From: Cylindrodendrum hubeiense
Lineage: Eukaryota; Ascomycota; Sordariomycetes; Hypocreales; Nectriaceae
Assembly (NCBI GenBank): GCA_014621425.1
Contig: JAANBB010000379.1
Location: 1-39,787 of the forward strand
Direction of reading: 5' to 3'
Length of the DNA stretch: 39,787 nt
Shown one piece after another: positions 30,675 through 39,787 of this stretch. A model generated the notes under the pieces. It saw nothing but the letters and a program-made list of their open reading frames with translations. It searched no databases and was not told the origin of the DNA. Made by a program: the position numbers and the translations under genes. The first letter of the stretch is position 1, and every line of letters starts with the position of its first letter.

Positions 30675-33600
30675 ATGGACCGCGCAAGGAAGCGTACACC
30701 ACCCCAGCGCTCTCCAGGGTCCCGCATCCCATACTTACCACTCTCATAGGCGAACTGCGCACTCTGAACGAAAGGGCTTGGGACGACGAGAAAGGTTCAT
30801 CCGTCATTGCCCCACCACTTCTCCCCGCTCCCGTTAACCACCAGGCTCCAGATCTCTTCCCCGTTAGCAAGACGCTCGATTCCTCCCTCAAGAAGAACAC
30901 CGCCTTCATAAAGCGACTGCGAACTGCCATTACCGCTGCCACCCTCGCCACCTTCCTCCAAGAAATCCGAACTCTGAGCTTGCACAAGTACCTCTCCGAA
31001 ATCATATCCGCCTGCTATGAAGGACTCTGCAGACTCAAGTCTCCCGGCGAGATCGAGGCCGGCGTCGAGATTGTCAGCGCTCTCCACCAGCGCTTTGGAC
31101 CAAGCGAATTCACCGAATACCTAGCATGGCTTCTCGGCAAGGGCATGGCCACCCCGGATAAGAGCATCCTCAAATCGCTGGCACCAGAGGTCCGTGAGAA
31201 GGAGGAGAAGGAGCGCATTACTCGCCAGCGAGCACTGCTGCGCGTGGTTGCTGAATTGTGGCTGGTCTGCGCCATCAGGACCCTGGACGACGTGAGCCGA
31301 CCTGATGACGCAACCAAGGGCGCCGCTGGTAAGGCCGCCGAGCTCAAGCCCCGGAGCAGCTCTAACAAGGGCGCCGCCGCCGAGCCTTTCCCTCTTGAAG
31401 TCCTGAAGGATCTCCTCGGATACGATCGCGAACATGCAAACCTTCCGTTGCTCGTAATTTTTGTCAAGTCTTTTAGCTGGGATATCTTGGGCGTTAAACC
31501 CATTGGGGCCGACGGCCGCAAGACTGTGGAGGAGGACGGAGTTGCAACCCCAGCCAACGGAGAGAGCCACGATGATGACGTCTATGAACCTGGGTCCTCT
31601 TCTGCCGCAGACCAACCTTTTACCGAGCCCGAATTGCGAGATCGCTTCAGGAACATCCTCAAGAGGTACTTCGAAGATGTGAAAGCACACATTGTGCGGG
31701 ACCAGAAGTCCATTCAGTCACAAGCCAGGCGAAACGCCGAAGCCTATGTCAAGTCCGGTGAAGTTTTCGAAGACCGCCAGGCCAACTACGAGAAGCAAGT
31801 CAAGGCCCAGGAACGCCTAGTTTCCAACGCACAGGTTATCGCCGATGCCATTGGCGCTAATATGCCCGACCTGAAGGATTCAGATGACTCCTTGGGGGCA
31901 GCTAATGGATCCATTGGCCTTGTCAAGACAGGCGACTACTTGCGATCAATGGGTGATGGTGCTGGAATCTGGGAGGATGAGGACGAGCGTCGCTTCTACG
32001 AAAACTTGGTCGACCTGAAAGGCAAGGTCCCACCAATCCTTCTCGAGGACGGCAAGAAGAAGAAGCCCGATTCTGATGAACAGGTTGGAAAGAAAATTGA
32101 TCAGAACGAGGTTGCCGACGCTCCCAAGCCTTCTGACCCTGCAGATGATCAGTCCACCGCAATCGCCAACAAGACAATCGGAGCCCAAGTCGATGCTCTC
32201 CTTGCTCGCCTACCCGAATTGACCAACAAGGATATTGTGGATCAGACCGCAATCGACTTTTGCTTCCTCAACTCCAAGGCTTCACGAAACCGCCTGGTAA
32301 AGGCCTTGACCGAGGTTCCTAAAGGGCGGAGCGACTTGCTCCCCTCATGGTCTCGGCTCGTTGCAACTCTAGGACGATACATGCCGGACGTCCCCAAAGG
32401 TCTTGTCGAATACCTCGACGCCGAATTCCGCAGTTTGCAGCGTCGTAAAGAGAAGGATTTCCTCGGTCAAGTTAGATTGAGCAACATTCGTTACTTGGCA
32501 GAGCTCACCAAGTTCGGCATCGTTCCCGAGCATGTCGTCTTTCACTGCCTCAAGGTCAGCTTGGACGATTTTTCACGCATGAATATCGAGATTCTCTGCA
32601 ATCTCATTGAGAACTGTGGTCGATATCTTCTCCGAAACCCCGAGACGTCCCCACGGATGGCAAGCTTCCTCGAGACTTTGCAGCGCAAGAAGTCTGTCCA
32701 GCACATTGGCCAGCCTGAGCGTATGCTTATTGACAATGCGGTGTACTACGTTGATCCCCCAGAGCGGCCCGCGATTGAGCAGAAAGAAAGAACACCCATG
32801 GAGCTCTTCATCCGCAAGCTGATCTACGTTGATATGACCAAGAGAAATTACAGCAAGATTTTGAAGCAAATCCGTAGGCTCCACTGGGAAGAGGCAGAGG
32901 TTGTTGCTATTCTGGAAAAGGTTTTCTCGAAGCCAGGAAAGGTCAAATATGGCAGTGTCCATCTCCTCGGAATCCTGTTGAGTGCGCTCTACCGCTATCA
33001 TCCTGCCTTCGTTGTCAAGGTCATCGACAATGTTGTCGAGTCAGTCAGCTTCGGGCTCGAACAGAACGACTTTAGGTTCTTCCAGCGACGCGTCGCCGAA
33101 GTCAAGTACCTCGGAGAACTCTACAACTACCGTATGCTGGAACATCCTGTCATCTTTGACACCATGTACAGGATCATGACGTTTGGATATGGTTGGTAGA
33201 TACGGTTGATGAATGGCAAGACCATCGACTGACTATTTACAGGGGGCCCTCCCGTACCAGGCCGATTCAACCCCCTCGACCCGCCCGACGACTTTTTTCG
33301 CATTCGCCTCGTGGCCACGATGTTGGAAACTTGCGGCATGTTCTTCAACCGAGGCGCTGCCGGCAAAAAGCTCGACTATTTTCTGTCATTCTTCCAGGTA
33401 TGCCGGATCTGACAATGGGACTGTCCTGACATGAGCTTATTGTTGTCGGCAGTATTACGTTTTCACGAAGGCATCGCTTCCGATGGACATCGAGTTCACA
33501 ATACAGGACACGTTTGCACTGACTCGACCGCAGTGGAAGTTGGCGGCAAACTTGGAGGAGGCTGCTAAGGCATTCCAACTTGCAGTTGCTCAAGATCAGA

Positions 33601-34431
33601 AAACGGCTGGCATCGACAAGGCTATCGATATGGATGATGCCACGAGCGGTGCCTCATCGGATGATGAGAATGACGACGGCGAAGACGACGACGACAGTGC
33701 CTCTGATGAAGAAGAAGCCGACGTACGTGTTAATGGACTCGGGAGTGGTTCCGCATTGCTGACCCCTTGCACCCAGGACATGGATGATGATTCTGATCGT
33801 GAGAGCACCTTTGACGAAGAGGCTATTGTTGTCACTCGACAGGAGGAGGAAGTCGATCCCGAGGATGAGGCCGAATTCGAACGCGAATATGCCAAGATGA
33901 TGACGGAGAGCCTTGAGTCTCGCAAGTTTGAACGCAAACAGCTTTTTGACGTGCCCCTTCCAGTTCGACCAAAGAACCGCGAGACGTCAACAGTTTCTGA
34001 GCCTAGTAGTGCTCAAGAGGAGCCGGCTCCAGGACACACTATGGCCTTCTCCCTTCTGACCAAGCGGGGCAATCGTCAACAGGTAGGCGAATACCAATCG
34101 CACTACTCATGACTATATTAACACGTTGGTAGACACGAACCGTCGAGCTACCCTCGGACTCGACCTTTGCAATTGCTATGAAGAACCAGCAACAGGCTGA
34201 GCGTGAAGAACAGCAGCGCATCAAAAACCTGGTGCTCAACTACGATCTTCAGCAAAACGACGATCCAGACGGTAGTACGGAACCATATCCCCTCATTAGA
34301 AACTCCAATATTCATTATTCAACCCAGGTCACGAACGTCCGACGACGTACTACCACAACCGCCTAGAGCGGTCGAACAAGGATCGAGGGCAAAGGATCCG
34401 AAAGCTCCAGTTGAGTGACGTCGATTGGTAA
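30675..34431 (+). CDS. UPF2: Nonsense-mediated mRNA decay factor Upf2/Nmd2
   Basis: Predicted 1144-residue protein from exons 30675-30693, 30750-33191, 33243-33397, 33453-33722, 33777-34082, 34133-34271 and 34328-34431. The tiny first exon gives MDRARKRELRTLNERAWD. The protein contains three MIF4G-type helical repeats: about 35-230 (SSLKKNTAFIKRLRTAITA), about 490-690 (KASRNRLVKALTEVPKGRSDLLPSWSRLVATL) and about 725-920 (KRNYSKILKQIRRLHWEEAEVV; GGPPVPGRFNPLDPPDDFFRIR). A Glu/Asp-rich linker and a C-terminal segment that binds Upf1 follow. It ends KLQLSDVDW. Upf2 bridges Upf1 and Upf3 on aberrant mRNAs. The intron at 33723-33776 is 54 bp, in frame and stop-free, so both spliced and retained forms would be translatable; I favour splicing because it restores a continuous acidic tract. 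Confidence 0.93.
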
Positions 34432-35819
34432 GGGACACCGTCGGGTGCAAGTATTGGAAGGGCGAATCTATAGGCTAATCTTCACCCCAAGGACATGAAA
34501 ACGATTCAAGGGAACAGCTAGTAACATTCTCCCCAAATTACGACTCAGTCCGAGACAAGGACCGTAGCCAACACGTGTCGAGCGCATTCGCAACGGATAG
34601 TACCATGAATTCATGGGCTCACTCCTGGCCTAGGGTAAGGTGGGACTCTGAACCAAGCGTCGGGTCGCAAACTGCATGTCACCGCCAAGGTCGCAAAGAC
34701 TTTGCTACAGGGACGGCGGGACATCCATGATACGGCTCAGCAATGACCATGACAAGGAATATGACGTCGATAGCGATGGAAACAGTGAGATGAGAATGAG
34801 TTTGGGTTCCGTACGAGACTAGGGCCCATTAGAGGATCGGATTGCATGTGAGAAGCGCGAAGCGCACTACCACCATAAACAGGGACCACACTGGACTCTT
34901 AAGATAGGTGCGGCATGCCTTTGGCAACCTCCGTCAATCAGTTCTATCGTGTTCCGTACCCAGTGGATGTGTGATGTGAATGCTGCTATACCCATGCCTC
35001 ATGTAACAATGCTGGTTCCGGCCGTCCATAGTGTATCATGTTCAAAGTGCCCTGAAGTCTGCGGCATTATCCAACAACCATGGACGTTGAAGTGTGGGAT
35101 CCGGTTATTGGAAGCGAGGCTTGGGGGTTGCGGCAGACAATAACTCTTTTTGGATGTGTGCGTTTGCATGACGGATGCCTGCTTTGTTTGTCCTGTGAGC
35201 CCCCTATCCAGGGGTGACTTTGGCATCTCGCACGACTCGACTGGAAGCATGTGTGGCTACGCATTTACACGGGTTTTCGGGTTGGTTTAGTTGATGAGTT
35301 ATCTGTATTGCCGTGCTTTACCCTCGCTCAAGTGGTGCCTAGAGCGCACCTTCTCTCCTGGTGAACCATGGCCTGAGTGCGTAGCCTTCAGGTCACGCTT
35401 TTTCCGGGCGTACGTTCTTTCTTGTCTGTAGTACGCTCCAGCGGATCTGTCACTTGTCTCCTGCACGCACCCGTGACAGTCTCACCCACTCACTCGCTTG
35501 CTCGGGTGGTTGCAGAAAGGGACCCGCCCCCTGAGCCGGTTCTAGTCTATTTGAAGGGGCTTATTATTCAGTCTCTGCGATATATTGGCAGAGCCAACTC
35601 AATCGGAAAGTCGGGAACTCTCTGCATCGTCCCGCACCCTGGCCTGAGGTCTCTGTCCACATGGCGGTTTGATCCTCTCAGTGCGACTCCAAGTCACTTC
35701 ACCTCGCACTTACACTCCCAGCATACGGAATCTGCCCGACGGGATTCCACAACTCAAATACTGATATCGAGGGAGAGTGACCCATATTACCCCAAAGCTG
35801 CTGCTGTCCGTCTCCAGAT
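34432..35819. other. Intergenic: UPF2 3' region and chitin synthase promoter
   Basis: This is 1.39 kb without a supportable gene. The part nearest the chitin synthase is pyrimidine-rich. A three-codon uORF (ATG GCG GTT TGA) lies at 35661-35672, about 150 nt before the start. No repeats or RNA genes were recognised. Confidence 0.55.
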
Positions 35820-38353
35820 ATGGCTCTGCTAGACGAATGGCCGATTCAAGACGTAAGCCAACTTCGCAACCTTCGTTCCAATCCTGACACCTACATCGTT
35901 TACTGACTGGCCATGCCACTCTGCAATCCAGATCGTCTACACATCCGTTGTCGGAGTCATCATGATTATGGCATGCCTTGAGTGGTTCCTCTGGCTCGCA
36001 GCCTTTGTCTACTGCCTCGTCAAGGTCTGGAAAAAATCAGAACACTGGTCTATCAATATGCTCTGCATCATTGTCGGCCTTTCGTTCGTCTTGTTTCGGT
36101 ACGTTGTTTCTCGAACGAGTCTGATAAGCTGGTCAAGGAGGCTGAGAAACTACACCCAGCATCACCTTTCTCCCCATTATGGTGGTGACGCTCCCGCTTC
36201 CTAGCCAAGTTACCCAACTCTGGCCGGAGGAGATGGTGGTCTCTCTACAGTGGTTCGCCTTCTGGAGTTTCGCCATTCTCCTTAATGTCCCTTGGCTATT
36301 ATGCATCTACCAACTGGTGACAAATCAGCTTGGTCGGACGAAGCGCATCAAGGAAGTTCTTGACGACGTCACCGCCCCCAAGGTGGTGATCGTCATGCCT
36401 TGTTACCGAGAAGAGCCAGAAGTTCTCATCACAGCTGTCAACTCCGTGGTTGACTGCGACTATCCGGCAGCATGCATCCATGTCTTTCTATCCTTTGACG
36501 GCGAACAAGAAGACGAGCTATACCTCAACACCATTGACAAACTCGGCGTGCCTTTGACGATGGATTCGTATCCTAAGAGCATCGATGTGACCTACCGAGA
36601 AGCACGCGTTACAGTCTCGCGGCTTCCACATGGGGGTAAGAGACACTGCCAAAAATTAACGTTTAAGCTCATCGACAAGGTATATGAGAAATACCTCAAA
36701 CGGAAGGACAACCTCTTCATTCTCTTCATCGATTCCGATTGCATCCTGGATACGGTATGTCTCCAGAACTTTGTCTACGACATGGAGCTCAGTCCCGGCA
36801 ATACTAGAGACATGCTGGCCATGACTGGGGTCATCACTTCGACAACGAAGAAACACAGCCTCATCACCCTTCTCCAGGATATGGAGTACATCCATGGGCA
36901 ACTGTTTGAGAGGACGGTCGAGTCGGGCTGCGGCTCTGTTACCTGTCTTCCTGGTGCTTTGACAATGCTGCGATTCTCAGCCTTTCGGCGAATGGCCAAG
37001 TACTACTTTGCAGACAACATGGAGCAGTGTGAAGACTTGTTCGACTTTGCCAAATGCCACCTGGGAGAAGATCGCTGGCTCACACATCTATTCATGATTG
37101 GGGCCAAGAAGCGCTACCAAATTCAGATGTGCACATCGGCGTTTTGCAAAACTGAGGCCGTACAGACTTATCGATCCCTGATTAAGCAGCGGCGTCGATG
37201 GTTCCTGGGCTTCATCACTAATGAAGTGTGCATGTTGACGGACTGGCGACTTTGGAAGCGATATCCGTTCCTAATACTGGTCCGGTTCATGCAAAACACG
37301 ATTCGAACGACAGCTCTGCTCTTTCTAATTATGGTGCTGTCATTGATTACGACAGTAAAAAAGGTCAATGACCTACCAGTTGGGTTCATAGCTGTCTCGC
37401 TCGGGCTCAACTGGCTGCTGATGTTGTACTTTGGAGCCAAGTTGAGACGGTTCAAGATCTGGTTGTACCCGCTCATGTTCTTTTTGAATCCGTTTTACAA
37501 CTGGTATTACATGGTGTACGGGATATTTACCGCGGGACAACGGACGTGGGGCGGGCCACGAGCCGATGCTGCAGCGGCCGACTCCCACACGACAGCGCGG
37601 GAGGCAGTTGAGCAAGCTGAAGAACAGGGTGATGAACTAAACATCGTTCCAGAGACTTTCAAAGCCGCCCACGTGGCACGCAGAGCAGCCTCGAGGCAGG
37701 AATCAGCTTCGTCGAGTGGACTCGAACGAACAGGGAGCGTGGTCCGGCCTCCTGACAGGATTGATGGCCGATTTTCGGCGAGACAAAGAACAGCTGCAGG
37801 AATATACGCGCATCTCGACGAGTGTGAGGCAAATCTGGACATTGAGGCCGGGCTTTCTGGTCATGAAGACTCGCACCGGCGTCAGGGGGTCACGCACCGG
37901 AGGAACTCTTTGGACAGCACTTTGTCTGACGCGACAGCAGGCAATGGAACATACACACTACAACAAGTAGAGGCCTTTATGGGAGAAGAGGATCGTCGAA
38001 AATACGAGGTTGCACGGCTGCTGAAATGGGGAAGTTCTAGCATTACTCCGGAAAGAGGGACGCAGGAGGGGCACGAGCTGAGGAATGCGCTAGTGAGAAC
38101 AGCGAGTTACCTGACAGCAGTAGGAGATGTTGCTGCCGATTGTCAAGGGCAGTATGGTAGAGTCCCGGCCGACAATAGCCCTTCGAGAGCCTCGGTAGAC
38201 AGTATGGTCACGGGGAGACGAGTGAGCGAACAAGGCACAACGCCGGGGCAACATGCAAGAGGACATCATCTGTCGTTTGCAAACCGGTTAACACGTGTCC
38301 AGCAGATGGTGACTCGAATTGAGGATGGGGGGGCTGGAACAGAGAGGGTGTGA
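35820..38353 (+). CDS. Class VII (division III) chitin synthase
   Basis: Predicted 797-residue membrane protein from exons 35820-35852, 35932-36098 and 36160-38353. The second intron was placed so that the sequence reads FVLFRITFLPIMVVTLPLP in frame. Two hydrophobic segments near residues 12-35 and 46-75 and a third near 86-105 precede the GT2 catalytic domain, which holds VVIVMPCYREEP, the metal-binding D258-S-D260, ED370-372R (GEDRWLT) and the chitin synthase signature Q410-RRRW. Further membrane segments follow between about 435 and 515. The last ~280 residues are polar and disordered. There is no myosin motor and no cytochrome b5 domain, which excludes classes V and VI; the short length and N-terminus fit class VII. 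The enzyme polymerises GlcNAc into wall chitin. Confidence 0.9.
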
Positions 38354-38584
38354 GGAAGAAAAAGCCAGGGAACTGTGTTGGTACGGTGGGAAAAGGAGGA
38401 GTGGAAGAGTGAGGAGTCGTTTCAGCAGCGACTTGGCATATCTTTCAGTTTCGAGTGATGAGGATATTAGTCTACTAAGTTGCCAGGTACAATTCTTGGA
38501 GGATATGTATGGAGAGAGCATGTTCCCGGTCGTCAGACAAGGGTTCCTTTCATACAATGTCTCTTCAGCCTTTACTTGGACGAA

Positions 38585-38590
38585 AATAAA
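38585..38590 (+). terminator. Possible poly(A) signal of the chitin synthase gene
   Basis: AATAAA 232 bp after the stop codon on the sense strand. Plausible position for a fungal 3' end, but not proof. Confidence 0.4.
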
Positions 38591-38912
38591 ACTAGATGCC
38601 CTGCAGCGTGTCCCGGATTAAGAGTCAATATTCTCTGATGTCAACGATGCAAGTTGATGGACGGAGAGGGGAGTTTTCAGGCGTCTTGGCATGTGGATTA
38701 AGGTGTGTCAAAGTCATGCAAACGCGCAAACTGCCAAACCCAACGGCTATGGCGACTGGCCACCATCTGCTTGCAGTTAGTCATAGTCATGGAGAAATGT
38801 GAACGGCGCATGAGCAAGTGCGTGGTTGCTGCTCTGACGGAGAGTGGTGGGTGGGTGAGTGAGTGGGCGAGTGGGTATAATCCATCTCGTACGGGGGAGA
38901 GCTGCCAGCAAA

Positions 38913-38938
38913 CACAGCGCACAGCGCACAGCGCACAG
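38913..38938. repeat. 7-bp tandem repeat CACAGCG
   Basis: Three full CACAGCG units and a partial fourth, head to tail. Confidence 0.8.
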
Positions 38939-39107
38939 TCTGGAAACTTCTTTGGCTTTCTGCTCGGTGTGGATACGCCCTTTTTCCCGATTCCAGGTGG
39001 GCGGCGGCGGCGGGGGAGAGGGGCGAACCAACCAAGGAACAGGTACTCCATACCGTATGGTTAGGCCGGGAATGCTGGGCAGAGGGTCGAGGGAAAGCGA
39101 GGCGACT

Positions 39108-39139
39108 AATGGCAGGCCAGCGGAATGGCAGGCCAGCGG
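39108..39139. repeat. Perfect 16-bp tandem duplication
   Basis: AATGGCAGGCCAGCGG occurs at 39108-39123 and again directly at 39124-39139 without change. A second short duplication (AGTACACCATCA) lies about 60 bp further on. Confidence 0.8.
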
Positions 39140-39787
39140 AATGACTGGTCAGCCAAGCAAGCAGCACCCATCAGAGATCAGAGGAAGTACACCATCATCA
39201 GAGCAAGTACACCATCAGAGGACACCTCCAATTAACAACAGTGAAACATTAACAGAGCCCGACAGATCTGATATCGTCCAATCTTGTTTCGGAGGGACCC
39301 AGATGCCTGGGCAGCCCCCCCCCTCCCTCCCCCCCCCTGTAAGTGACGGTGGTTGTGATGCCATATGTCATGGAGAAGCAGACCGAAGCTGGTGGTTGAT
39401 TCTACCGGCGTCTCGCAGTCGCAGGTACCTACATGCGCCTACATGCCTGCCCGCCTTGCCTACCTAGGTGCGGTACCACCATGACGCCCCCCGTAGTACG
39501 CTGCTGCGTGTAGGCGTCTGCTTCAGGGCATTTGCTCCCATCCCGTCCATCCAGCACGACCAGGTGTCTGCTACTTGCTGCCGGCACCGTCTGGCGCCGA
39601 TCCTCTGAGTACCCTGTACTTGCGGCGTTGGCGGGATACTAGTTTTTCGCTCTGTTGCCCATCCCGCCTCCCGCTGCTTTCGTGCACATCGTGGCTGCTA
39701 CGTGCGCTCCGTGCCTGCTGCCTCGCACCTAACTCACCTTATCGTCCCAATCTTCCCCTCCATCCATTATCCATTATCCATTACTCC

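Larger units (their letters stand above)
38354..39787. other. 3' region of chitin synthase and promoter-like DNA at the window end
   Basis: This is 1.43 kb with no supportable gene. AATAAA at 38585-38590 lies 232 bp after the stop. Simple repeats follow: CACAGCG units at 38913-38938, a perfect 16-bp tandem duplication at 39108-39139, a C-rich run around 39317-39339 and CCTA/TAGG motifs near 39458-39468. The pyrimidine-rich last 250 bp resemble a 5' leader of a gene beyond the window; this is a guess. Confidence 0.5.

Noticed and set aside
30193..30837. Open frame overlapping the UPF2 start
   Set aside because: Different frame from UPF2, Pro/Ser/Thr-rich, and conflicts with the well-supported first two UPF2 exons.
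38859..39467. Open frame of about 200 codons at the right end
   Set aside because: It crosses several tandem repeats and homopolymers, starts poorly and shows no domain.

Overview
This window is nuclear DNA of a filamentous ascomycete (Pezizomycotina), most likely a sordariomycete close to Hypocreales. The evidence is compact protein genes split by many short introns (39-104 bp, GT..AG, with CTAAC/CTGAC-type branch sites), a single-intron fungal nitrate reductase, a division III (class VII) chitin synthase, and intergenic DNA with recurrent CCTA/TAGG tetranucleotide runs. The order-level placement is inference. I saw no bacterial, viral, transposon, CRISPR, tRNA or rRNA features.

Eleven protein genes can be built exon by exon. 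From left to right: a Gvp36-like BAR protein (205-1512, +); a complex I NDUFA5-family subunit (2227-3069, +); Pol I core factor Rrn11 (3534-4775, +), which converges with the PRC2 subunit EED (6911-4783, -) with only 7 bp between the stop codons; a gene-free stretch of 4.5 kb; a PAS-domain protein with an acidic tract (11439-13591, +); a Yip4/YIPF6-type Golgi membrane protein (14339-15368, +); a Yrb2/RanBP3-type Ran-binding protein (16929-18528, +); the RecQ4-like helicase Hrq1 (19197-22751, +); a divergent CAX-type cation/H+ exchanger (24564-26131, +), convergent with nitrate reductase niaD (29291-26557, -); the NMD factor Upf2 (30675-34431, +), divergent from niaD; and a class VII chitin synthase (35820-38353, +). 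The last 1.4 kb holds no gene I can support.

The genes do not form one pathway. They are core eukaryotic functions: membrane traffic, respiration, rDNA transcription, Polycomb silencing, nuclear export, DNA crosslink repair, ion homeostasis, nitrogen assimilation, mRNA surveillance and wall synthesis. niaD stands apart from any nitrite reductase or nitrate transporter gene within this window.

The most unusual signals are in the non-coding DNA. 916 bp before the PAS gene contain no ATG on the sense strand but 17 on the antisense strand, which suggests a very long leader selected against upstream starts. A weaker case of the same kind precedes YRB2. In contrast, RRN11, HRQ1 and UPF2 have tiny upstream ORFs close to their starts, including an ATG-TAG start-stop element before UPF2, itself an NMD factor. 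niaD has a NirA-type site with three GATA sites. I did not identify a clearly new multi-gene system.
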